Shown here piece by piece: positions 1-5,617 of a stretch of DNA of 5,976 nt; position 1 is the stretch's first letter, and the number at the start of each line of letters is the position of its first letter. Both the position numbers and the translations under genes were made by a program. Source of the stretch: Spirochaetaceae bacterium (GTDB lineage: Bacteria > Spirochaetota > Spirochaetia > Treponematales > Breznakiellaceae); the NCBI GenBank assembly GCA_031257995.1, contig JAIRNN010000149.1, forward strand, positions 1 through 5,976, given 5' to 3'. The notes beneath the pieces were generated by a model. The model saw nothing but the letters and a program-made list of their open reading frames with translations. It made no database searches and was not told the origin of the DNA.

Positions 1-74
1 TCTAAAGCGATACGCAACTGCGTTTGATCATCAAACGGTCGATTATAGCAACAATGGTCTAAATATATCTTCAT
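1..74 (-). CDS. PIN-domain protein (VapC-like), 5' fragment
   Basis: Only the first 24 codons are present; the gene continues beyond the left edge. The visible N-terminus, MKIYLDHCCYNRPFDDQ followed by TQLRIAL, matches a recurring family of PIN-domain proteins in spirochaetes and other bacteria. Asp6, at the end of the first hydrophobic beta strand (IYLD), is the position of the first metal-binding acidic residue of PIN nucleases. PIN proteins are Mg2+-dependent ribonucleases and are often toxins of toxin-antitoxin pairs. The start is supported by AGGAG (84-88, minus), nine bases upstream of the ATG at 74. The upstream gene on the same strand is the LRR/TPR gene, 60 bases away; no small antitoxin gene and no promoter are visible between them, so co-transcription is possible. 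The family call rests on a short N-terminal match, so toxin activity is inference. Confidence 0.72.
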   Translation of the reverse strand, partial: MKIYLDHCCYNRPFDDQTQLRIAL

Positions 75-83
75 ATTTCCACG

Positions 84-123
84 CTCCTACCGCTTGCCTC
101 AACCCCCTACCGCCTACTCCTAC
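84..123. repeat. Short imperfect repeats in the gap before the PIN gene
   Basis: The gap between the LRR/TPR stop and the PIN start contains CTCCTAC at 84-90 and 117-123, and CCTACCGC at 86-93 and 106-113 (20 bases apart). Read on the minus strand these are purine-rich GGTAGGAG-like blocks, the nearest of which supplies the Shine-Dalgarno of the PIN gene. The copies are short and could be chance or a decayed intergenic repeat. Confidence 0.4.
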
Positions 124-134
124 AACTTCCGCGC

Positions 135-1841
135 TTATCTCAACTGCACCAGCCGGTCTGCTTGAGCTTTGCTGATGACCGTATACCTGGTTTGTTGTAG
201 AGAATCCCGCACAATTTTTTGTCTAAGATCATGATTTAGGGCAGAAAATGCGGATTTACAACTCTCCTCAACATATGTGTATTTAATATCGCCAAAATTT
301 ATATTTGTATCCCTATAAACCACATTCATGTCTTTGAGCGCATTGTATGTGGCTTGGCTAGGGTTAGTGTAGAAATTAACCAAAATATTTTTGGCTTCAC
401 TCAAGGCCGCACCGCTTAAAACCACCGCCGGGATCAGCGCGGCCCGGGCGCGGACGGCTTGAATACCGGTTTCATCGAAGTCGGACTTGTATTGACCGTT
501 TCGCATTTCAGACGATAATGCTTCCAGCGTATTGCCTTTAATAGTCCTTATTTTTTCATTTGTATATACTCCTCTATAACTTAAAGTATACTGTCCGGTT
601 TTCGGGTCGCGTGTCAATACTGAAATGTGGTCTCTTACTGGATTTGTCTTAGAATTTTCCAACAAAAAACTTATCTTATTGAACTCCTCGTCGACGGCCG
701 TGGAGATCAGGCCGCCGATGTTCTGCCGGTAAAACGTCTCTACCTCCGCGCGGGTTACCTTGTTCTTGTCGCCGGCCGTTTTTAACCAGCCTTCATATTT
801 GGCAACCACATCGGACTTGCCCAGAAAGCGGTTTACCGTTATCTCTATGAACATCGCCCCGCAAAACCACATATCCGCCTTGCTGGATTTGTCCACGCTA
901 AAGCCGCTTGGGTCATAGCCTTTTTCCAGACCGGTTTTATAATCGGCGATCGCGCTCAGGTATGCGCCCTTTGCGCCATAGGCATCGCCGCGTGCTATAT
1001 AACCAACCGCGAAAGTGGGGTTGCGGTTTATGACCGTGTCAAAATCGGCGATAGCCGCGTCATAATGCTTTGTCTGAATATACGCGAAACCCCTAAACCA
1101 ATAGGCGTCAAGATTGGTACTGCCCCGCGTAATGGCCTCGCTATACGCCGTTATCGCGCCGGCATAGTCGCCGCTGTTATAGTATTCACCGGCTTTCATA
1201 AACCGCTCTTCGCCCGCGGCCCAAGCGATGTTTATCCCAAACCGCTTCTCAATATCCGTGCGGACCTCCGGCTTCAGTCCGGCGCATCCGAAAAAAGCCC
1301 CCGTGCCAACGCTCTTAACGCTGGCCGGTATCGTGACGGATGTCAGGCCGGAGCAGCCCCAAAAAGCCTCATCGCCGATGCTGGTAACGCTGTTCGGTAT
1401 CGTAACGGAGGCAAGGCTCGTGCAACCTTCAAAAGCCTCATCGCCGATGCTGGTAACGCTGTTCGGTATCGTGACGGTTTTCAGGCTGGAATAGTTAAAA
1501 GCCCCCGCACCAATGGTAACAACACTGTTCGGTATCGTAACGGAGGTCAGGCTGGACTCGCCAAAAGCATCCACACCAATGGTAACAACACTGTTCGGTA
1601 TCGTAACGGAGGTCAGGCTGGAGCAGCCCCAAAAAGCGTCGTCGCCAATCCCCACCACGGCTTTTCCCCCGATAGCCGCGGGAATAGCGACCGCGCCGCC
1701 CTTCCCCTTGTACGCGGTAATCACCACGCCGTTCCCCTGCGCCGCAGTCTCGAAGTCGGCTGCCGAGGCAGCTCCCGTCTGCGCGTAGAGCGCCGCGCCC
1801 CACACCGTCAATACCACCAATACAAACATACTCTTTTTCAT
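135..1841 (-). CDS. Exported BspA-like leucine-rich repeat / TPR protein
   Basis: 568 residues, complete. The order is: a signal peptide (1-20, MKKSMFVLVVLTVWGAALYA, probable cleavage before Q21); a short linker; five BspA-like (LRR_5 type) repeats of 22-23 residues at 69-181 plus a partial sixth to ~190; three TPR-like units at about 211-312 (YYNSGDYAGAITAYSEAI, KHYDAAIADFDTVINRNP, AKGAYLSAIADYKTGLEKGYDP); and a C-terminal region, 313-568, that I do not recognise. No lipobox or further membrane segment is evident, so the product is probably periplasmic or exported. LRR_5 repeats in treponemes and oral bacteria are linked to surface binding, and TPRs mediate protein contacts; the ligand here is unknown. 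The start at 1841 is chosen over an ATG at 2111 in the same frame because it has AAGGAG six bases upstream and begins a proper signal peptide, whereas the extra 90 codons run through intergenic repeats. The 3' half is clearly more AT-rich than the repeat part, suggesting a mosaic origin. Confidence 0.9.
   Translation of the reverse strand: MKKSMFVLVVLTVWGAALYAQTGAASAADFETAAQGNGVVITAYKGKGGAVAIPAAIGGKAVVGIGDDAFWGCSSLTSVTIPNSVVTIGVDAFGESSLTSVTIPNSVVTIGAGAFNYSSLKTVTIPNSVTSIGDEAFEGCTSLASVTIPNSVTSIGDEAFWGCSGLTSVTIPASVKSVGTGAFFGCAGLKPEVRTDIEKRFGINIAWAAGEERFMKAGEYYNSGDYAGAITAYSEAITRGSTNLDAYWFRGFAYIQTKHYDAAIADFDTVINRNPTFAVGYIARGDAYGAKGAYLSAIADYKTGLEKGYDPSGFSVDKSSKADMWFCGAMFIEITVNRFLGKSDVVAKYEGWLKTAGDKNKVTRAEVETFYRQNIGGLISTAVDEEFNKISFLLENSKTNPVRDHISVLTRDPKTGQYTLSYRGVYTNEKIRTIKGNTLEALSSEMRNGQYKSDFDETGIQAVRARAALIPAVVLSGAALSEAKNILVNFYTNPSQATYNALKDMNVVYRDTNINFGDIKYTYVEESCKSAFSALNHDLRQKIVRDSLQQTRYTVISKAQADRLVQLR
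906..1211 (-). other. TPR region of the LRR/TPR protein
   Basis: Residues 211-312 form three consecutive helix-turn-helix units of about 34 residues. Each shows the TPR spacing of small residues and aromatics, for example GDYAGAITAYSEAI, HYDAAIADFDTVI and GAYLSAIADYKTGL, with NP near the end of the second unit. Three TPRs are the usual minimum for a peptide-binding groove. Boundaries are by eye and may shift by a few residues. Confidence 0.8.
1272..1637 (-). repeat. Tandem 66/69-bp repeats encoding the LRR units
   Basis: This stretch encodes residues 69-190 as consecutive units starting AFWGC, AFGES, AFNYS, AFEGC, AFWGC and AFFGC. The units are also repeated as DNA. Positions 1508-1556 and 1574-1622 are identical over 49 bp at a 66-bp offset. 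Positions 1362-1403 and 1431-1472 are identical over 42 bp at a 69-bp offset. Both offsets are whole codons, so gain or loss of a unit keeps the frame. Identity that extends to third codon positions suggests recent duplication or gene conversion. Confidence 0.9.
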
Positions 1842-1847
1842 AATGAA

Positions 1848-1853
1848 CTCCTT
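1848..1853 (-). promoter_or_regulatory. Shine-Dalgarno AAGGAG that fixes the LRR/TPR start
   Basis: Read on the minus strand, AAGGAG lies six bases before the ATG at 1841. It is the strongest ribosome binding site in the region and decides the start, because the frame itself stays open for 90 codons further upstream to 2111. Confidence 0.85.
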
Positions 1854-1870
1854 GTAGATAATAATAGATG

Positions 1871-1899
1871 ATAATAGCATATTGCGTTCCAAGTTACCA
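1871..1899 (-). promoter_or_regulatory. Possible promoter of the LRR/TPR gene
   Basis: On the minus strand, TGGTAA (1894-1899) and TATTAT (1871-1876) are separated by 17 bases and lie about 30 bases before the start codon. The -10 is acceptable and the -35 is poor. The AT-rich ATAATAGATG-type repetition between 1858 and 1876 offers other -10 options, so the exact position is uncertain. Confidence 0.3.
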
Positions 1900-1929
1900 G
1901 TCCCAGGAAAGACCCCCCCTCCCCGCCTC

Positions 1930-2147
1930 CGGCGGAATTGAAAAGGGATAAGGGATAATTGAAAAGGGAAAATGTTTGAAGACGGCGCGTTTTCCTTTTC
2001 AATTCCCTTGTGATAAAGCCTGTCGAAGAGGGGGCGGGCCCCCGGCGGCGGAATTGAAAAGGGGGCATGGAGAATGGAGAATGTTTGAAGACTGCGCGTT
2101 TTCCTTTTCAATTCCCTTGTGATAAAGCCTGTCGAAGAGGGGGCGGG
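1930..2147. repeat. Two tandem copies of a ~110 bp intergenic repeat
   Basis: Copy A (about 1930-2038) and copy B (about 2046-2147) share an 18-bp left part (1930-1947 = 2046-2063) and a 68-bp right part (1971-2038 vs 2080-2147) that differs at one base (G1984 vs T2093). They differ by a 7-bp length change and substitutions in the purine-rich middle. Each copy carries a perfect 12-bp inverted repeat, GAATTGAAAAGG and CCTTTTCAATTC (1935-1946/1994-2005 and 2051-2062/2103-2114). The right part also holds GATAAAGCCTGTCGAAGAG before a G-rich end. This looks like a dispersed or palindromic intergenic element rather than coding sequence. No transposase is present. Confidence 0.85.
1957..2004. repeat. 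Hairpin-forming inverted repeat within copy A
   Basis: AATTGAAAAGGGAAAA (1957-1972) can pair with TTTTCCTTTTCAATT (1990-2004), with one bulged G, around a 17-base loop. It uses a left arm nested inside the outer GAATTGAAAAGG arm, so copy A can fold in two competing ways. The stem is AT-rich and has no T-tract beyond it, so it is not an intrinsic terminator. Confidence 0.6.
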
Positions 2148-2148
2148 G

Positions 2149-2215
2149 CCCCCTGCGGGGGAATGGAAAATTGAAAATGGATAATGGAAAATGACAGGAA
2201 GGAAACGCGCCGGCC
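2149..2215. repeat. Degenerate third copy of the intergenic repeat
   Basis: After copy B the sequence restarts with a C/G-rich block followed by GAATGGAAAATTGAAAATGG and repeated AATGGAAAATG-like purine runs, then GGAAACGCGC. This parallels the left half of copies A and B (G-rich block, GAATTGAAAAGG, AATG runs, GCGCG) but lacks the right arm and the GCCTGTCGAAG segment. The boundaries are approximate. Confidence 0.45.
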
Positions 2216-2247
2216 GGTAGCGTGCCTCACAACCGTGGGGTTGCGCG

Positions 2248-2279
2248 CCCCGCCCCGGCTTGATTCTGGGCGGGGTTTT
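2248..2279 (+). terminator. Terminator-like hairpin with no gene upstream
   Basis: CCCCGCCC (2248-2255) pairs perfectly with GGGCGGGG (2268-2275) around a 12-base loop and is followed by TTTTG. A second small hairpin, CAACC/GGTTG (2230-2234/2239-2243), lies just before it. The polarity of the T run fits termination on the plus strand, yet no plus-strand gene lies upstream in the window. It may end a small RNA or belong to the repeat cluster. Confidence 0.4.
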
Positions 2280-2343
2280 GAAACAGCCTCTGGGGAGAAG
2301 GGGAATAAACAGGGGGACGTTTTGTGGTTATGAAAAATTCCTG

Positions 2344-2380
2344 TTACGCGGTTTGATACATTTTTGCGCAAAAACCGTAA
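2344..2380. promoter_or_regulatory. Palindromic block upstream of the ygfK promoter, possible operator
   Basis: The core TTTTTGCGCAAAAA (2361-2374) is a perfect 14-bp palindrome. A second inverted pair, CGGTTT (2349-2354) and AAACCG (2372-2377), overlaps it and extends outward to TTAC and GTAA. The block ends about 20 bases before the -35 element, a usual place for an activator or repressor. The regulator cannot be named from the sequence. Confidence 0.4.
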
Positions 2381-2398
2381 AAATCTTGAAAATTTCTC

Positions 2399-2427
2399 TT
2401 GACTAAACTTTTTTTTAGGGTTATACT
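2399..2427 (+). promoter_or_regulatory. Near-consensus sigma70 promoter for ygfK
   Basis: TTGACT (2399-2404) and TATACT (2422-2427) are separated by exactly 17 bases; each matches the consensus hexamer at five of six positions. The spacer contains a run of eight T. Transcription would begin near 2433-2435, inside the palindrome AACTATAGTT (2429-2438), which could be an operator overlapping the start site. It is the strongest promoter seen in the window and gives a leader of about 177 nt before the start codon at 2611. Confidence 0.75.
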
Positions 2428-2499
2428 TAACTATAGTTTAATTTGACCTGCGGGAATGGCGGCATCCGGTTCGCGGCATGGAGATTGCTGGGTGTCGGG

Positions 2500-2521
2500 G
2501 GCGGGCTTCCCCTGCCTTTTT
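2500..2521 (+). terminator. Attenuator-like hairpin in the ygfK leader
   Basis: GGCGGG (2500-2505) pairs with CCC-GCC elements at 2510-2516 (one bulged T at 2513) around a CTTC loop, directly followed by TTTTT (2517-2521). It lies about 70 bases after the predicted transcription start and 90 bases before the start codon. A terminator in this position would stop transcripts before the gene unless relieved, as in attenuation or a riboswitch. The stem is short (six pairs) and no known riboswitch class was recognised upstream. Confidence 0.4.
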
Positions 2522-2610
2522 ATACAAAATAAAAGAGGCTAGAGGCTGGTCCAAAGGTTTGCGTTTGGAGCGGTTTCAAATATAAAATTGAGGTTTGCGA
2601 GGAGGCAGCC

Positions 2611-5600
2611 ATGAGTGAAATTATGTATCCGATTCCATTTGCCGGGTTGGTTGAATGGATCCAGGCGGAACACCGGAAGACGAAGTCGGTTTTCGGGGTG
2701 CGGGAGGAAAAGTTTTACCGGAATGCGGCGGACAACAGGATGACGCTTTTTGGGCAGCGAATCGCGTCGCCGGTGGGGCCGGCGGCGGGGCCGAATTCGC
2801 AGTTGACGCAGAACATTGTCGCCGCGTATCTGGGCGGGAGCCGCTTCATCGAGTTGAAGACGGTGCAGACGATGGACGGCGAGGACTTGCGGAAGTGTGT
2901 GGCCCGGCCCTGCATCTATATGACGGATGAGGGTTACAATGTCGAATGGTCAACCGAGTTGACGGTGCGGCAGGCGTTTGACGAGTATGTGAAGGCGTGG
3001 TTTCTGCTCCATGTGTTCGGGAAGGAGTTCGGGCTTTCGGAAAGTTGCGATTTCATCTTCAATGTGTCGGTGGGCTACAGTCTTGAGGGGATCCAGTCGC
3101 CCAAGATTGACAACTACCTCGAAGGGATGAAGGACGCTTCGAAGACGGCGGTCTGGAAGGAGTGTTACGGCTATCTTGCCGCGCACATCGGGGATTTTAC
3201 GCGCTTCACGAAGGCCGACCTTGACAAGATCAGCCCCGCCGTTGCCACGAGCGCGACGCTTTCGACGTTGCATGGTTGTCCGCGTGAGGAGATCGAGAAG
3301 ATCGCGTATTATCTGCTCACCGAGAAGGGGTTTCACACGTATATCAAGTGTAACCCGACGCTGCTGGGTTACGAGGCGGCGCGGCAGATTCTCGATTCGA
3401 TGGGGTTCACCTATGTTTCGTTTGACGATCACCACTTCAAAGAGGACTTGCAGTTTGGCGACGCGGTGGAGATGTTGAAGCGGCTCATGAAGACGGCAAA
3501 AGAACGGAGCCTGGGGTTCGGGGTGAAGATTACCAACACGTTCCCGGTGGAGATCAGGCGGCAGGAGCTGCCGGGCGAGGAGATGTATATGTCGGGGCGC
3601 TCGATTTTCCCGCTTTCGCTGAATGTGGCGAAGAACATCTCGGCCGCGCTTGGCGGGGAGTTGCCGATTTCCTATTCGGGCGGCGCGGACTTTTTCAACC
3701 TTGCTTCTCTCATCGAGACGGGCATCCGGCCCATCACGTTTGCCTCGACGATTCTCAAGCCGGGCGGTTATGAGCGCGTGAAGCAGCTTGCCGAGATTGC
3801 CGAAAAGACGCTTGATCCCAAACAGGCCGCGATTGACGTGGGGAAACTCAGCGCGTTGGCCGAGAGCCTTCCGCAGAATAAGCGTTACCGGAAGGAGTAC
3901 CGCCAGGCGGGGAGCCGGAAGACGGCGTCTGAGCTGCCGCTCTTTGACTGCGCGAAGTCGCCCTGTTCGGACGGCGGCTGTCCGATTAACCAGCAGATTC
4001 CGGCTTACCTCGAAAAGACGGCGGCGGGCGATTATGCGGGGGCGTTCAAGATCATTGCCGCCGACAATGCCGCGCCCTCTATCACGGGGACGCTCTGTCC
4101 GCATACCTGCCAGCTCAAATGTACCCGCGTTGACTATGACGACTCGCTTGCCATAAGACGGGCGAAACTGCTTGCCGCCGAGAACGCGCAAAGCGCCTAT
4201 ACCGCTTCGTTGAAAGCGGCAGCCCTCAAAACGGACAAGTCTGTGGGGGTTGTGGGCGCGGGGCCTGCGGGTATTGCCGCCGCTCTCTATCTCCGCCGCG
4301 CCGGGGTGCCCGTGACGGTCTACGAAAAGCGGGACGCGCCCTTTGGCGTGGTGCGCCATGTCATTCCGGCGTTCCGCATCGGGCTTCCCGCGATTGAACG
4401 CGACTACGAGATGGCCGTGAAGTCAGGCGTTGCCTTCTCGTTCAACACCGAGGTGCAGTCTTTGGCCCCGCTCAAGGCGAAACACGCCTTTGTGGTGGCG
4501 GCGACCGGCGCGTGGAAGGCGGGCGAGGCTCCGGTTGCCCCGACTCCGGCAAACGAGGGAAAGAGTCTTGACGCGATCAGCTTCCTGGCCGATTCCAAGC
4601 GGACGAACCTCGCGCTCGATCTGGGAAAACACGTCATCGTGGTCGGCGGCGGCGATGTGGCGATGGACTGCGCCCGCGCCGCGAAGCGGAACAAGGGCGT
4701 TGAGAAGGTGACGGTCGTCTACCGGCGCACGGTAAACGAGATGCCCGCCCAAGCCGAGGAGCGCGAGCTTGCCCTCGCGGACGGCATCGAACTTGTCGAG
4801 TTGTGCGCGCCAAAGACGCTTTCGGGCGGACGGCTGACCTGCGAAGTGATGCGACTGGGCGCGATTGACGCATCGGGGCGGCGCGGGGTGTCCGGTACCG
4901 GCGCGACACGCGAGTTTGTCTGCGACACGCTCATCGGGGCGACGGGCGCGAAGGTTGACGGAGCGTTCTTCACGGATAACGGCCTCGCGCTGGACGCGAA
5001 GGGGCTGCCCACGGTGAGCGAGACGCTTGAAAGTCAGGATGGCGTATATGTCGCCGGGGACTGCAAGGCGGGCCCCGCCACAGTGGTGAAGGCGATGGCG
5101 GACGGCAAGACGGTCGCCCTCGCCATTCTCGCTAAGCTCGGTCTCGAAGCGGGGTTTGCGCCGATTCTGCCTGAAAACACGGACACGGAGACGCTCTACG
5201 CGAAGAAGGGCGTTATCGCGGGCGAACAGGACGGGAACACGGACGGCTCCCGCTGCCTCTCCTGCTCCAGCCTCTGCGAAGTGTGCGTGGATGTGTGCCC
5301 GAACCGCGCCAACGCCGTCATCGAGGCGGCGGGTTTTGCCCAGCGTCATCAGGTTGTCCACATCGACCGCTCATGCAACGAGTGCGGCAACTGCGCGACC
5401 TTCTGTCCGCACGCGGGCCGTCCCTACAAGGACAAATTCACCGTGTTCAGCACGGAAGCGGCTTTCAAGGACAGCGAAAACCCCGGCTTCGCGGCAAACG
5501 GCGGCGCCGTGCGGCTCAAGGACGGCTCGGTCGTCTCGGAAAAGGACGCGCCGGCGGACGTACGCGGCGTGATCGCGGTTATTCGGAAAGACTATGCGTA

Positions 5601-5613
5601 TCTCACGGTTTAA
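2611..5613 (+). CDS. ygfK: YgfK-type iron-sulfur flavoprotein (putative selenate reductase subunit)
   Basis: 1000 residues, complete, close to the ~1030 of the E. coli protein. Residues ~1-430 are dihydroorotate-dehydrogenase-like (SPVGPAAGPNSQLTQN, FIELKTVQ, TLSTLHGCPREEIEK, YIKCNPTLLGYE, SYSGGADFFNL). Residues ~440-520 resemble the GltD/dihydropyrimidine dehydrogenase Fe-S domain, with C447, C452, C457 and C496, C500, C504. An FAD site follows (GAGPAG 549-554, E572, IPAFRI 585-590), then an NAD(P) site (GGGDVAMD 679-686, VVYRR 702-706, EMPA 710-713) and the closing FAD motif YVAGDC (813-818). A ferredoxin-like end carries C882, C885, C889, C892, C896 and C922, C925, C928, C932. The likely job is cytoplasmic electron transfer from NAD(P)H through flavin and 4Fe-4S clusters to a partner or to a substrate at the N-terminal domain. 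The selenate-reductase name is historical; purine or urate catabolism is an alternative. GAGGAGG five bases before ATG supports the start. No partner gene follows within the window. Confidence 0.9.
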   Translation: MSEIMYPIPFAGLVEWIQAEHRKTKSVFGVREEKFYRNAADNRMTLFGQRIASPVGPAAGPNSQLTQNIVAAYLGGSRFIELKTVQTMDGEDLRKCVARPCIYMTDEGYNVEWSTELTVRQAFDEYVKAWFLLHVFGKEFGLSESCDFIFNVSVGYSLEGIQSPKIDNYLEGMKDASKTAVWKECYGYLAAHIGDFTRFTKADLDKISPAVATSATLSTLHGCPREEIEKIAYYLLTEKGFHTYIKCNPTLLGYEAARQILDSMGFTYVSFDDHHFKEDLQFGDAVEMLKRLMKTAKERSLGFGVKITNTFPVEIRRQELPGEEMYMSGRSIFPLSLNVAKNISAALGGELPISYSGGADFFNLASLIETGIRPITFASTILKPGGYERVKQLAEIAEKTLDPKQAAIDVGKLSALAESLPQNKRYRKEYRQAGSRKTASELPLFDCAKSPCSDGGCPINQQIPAYLEKTAAGDYAGAFKIIAADNAAPSITGTLCPHTCQLKCTRVDYDDSLAIRRAKLLAAENAQSAYTASLKAAALKTDKSVGVVGAGPAGIAAALYLRRAGVPVTVYEKRDAPFGVVRHVIPAFRIGLPAIERDYEMAVKSGVAFSFNTEVQSLAPLKAKHAFVVAATGAWKAGEAPVAPTPANEGKSLDAISFLADSKRTNLALDLGKHVIVVGGGDVAMDCARAAKRNKGVEKVTVVYRRTVNEMPAQAEERELALADGIELVELCAPKTLSGGRLTCEVMRLGAIDASGRRGVSGTGATREFVCDTLIGATGAKVDGAFFTDNGLALDAKGLPTVSETLESQDGVYVAGDCKAGPATVVKAMADGKTVALAILAKLGLEAGFAPILPENTDTETLYAKKGVIAGEQDGNTDGSRCLSCSSLCEVCVDVCPNRANAVIEAAGFAQRHQVVHIDRSCNECGNCATFCPHAGRPYKDKFTVFSTEAAFKDSENPGFAANGGAVRLKDGSVVSEKDAPADVRGVIAVIRKDYAYLTV

Positions 5614-5617
5614 GGGA

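Noticed and set aside
1065..1871. Plus-strand open frame of 268 codons opposite the LRR/TPR gene.
   Set aside because: It is the antisense of the tandem LRR repeats, which stay open in several frames; its product (repeated RYRNGGQAG) is an artefact of the repeat.
1842..2111. In-frame 90-codon N-terminal extension of the LRR/TPR protein starting at 2111.
   Set aside because: It translates the tandem intergenic repeats, has no ribosome binding site, and would bury a proper signal peptide whose own ATG at 1841 has AAGGAG six bases upstream.
1930..2215. CRISPR array from the repeated intergenic units.
   Set aside because: There are only two good copies of about 110 bp, directly adjoining and without unique spacers of regular length, and no cas genes.
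2108..2371. Minus-strand open frame of 87 codons in the intergenic region.
   Set aside because: It runs through repeat and hairpin sequence, lacks a Shine-Dalgarno, and its Arg/Pro/Ser-rich product resembles no protein I know.
2434..2521. Known riboswitch (for example purine or molybdenum-cofactor class) in the ygfK leader.
   Set aside because: None of the conserved core sequences I know for these classes could be found; only a terminator-like hairpin is supportable.
2950..4359. Minus-strand open frame of 469 codons opposite ygfK.
   Set aside because: It is an Arg/His-rich shadow of a GC-rich coding region. The plus strand has all expected YgfK motifs along the whole length.
4423..5361. Minus-strand open frame of 312 codons opposite the 3' half of ygfK.
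   Set aside because: Same reason: the sense strand encodes the FAD, NAD(P) and ferredoxin motifs, and the antisense product is low-complexity and Arg-rich.
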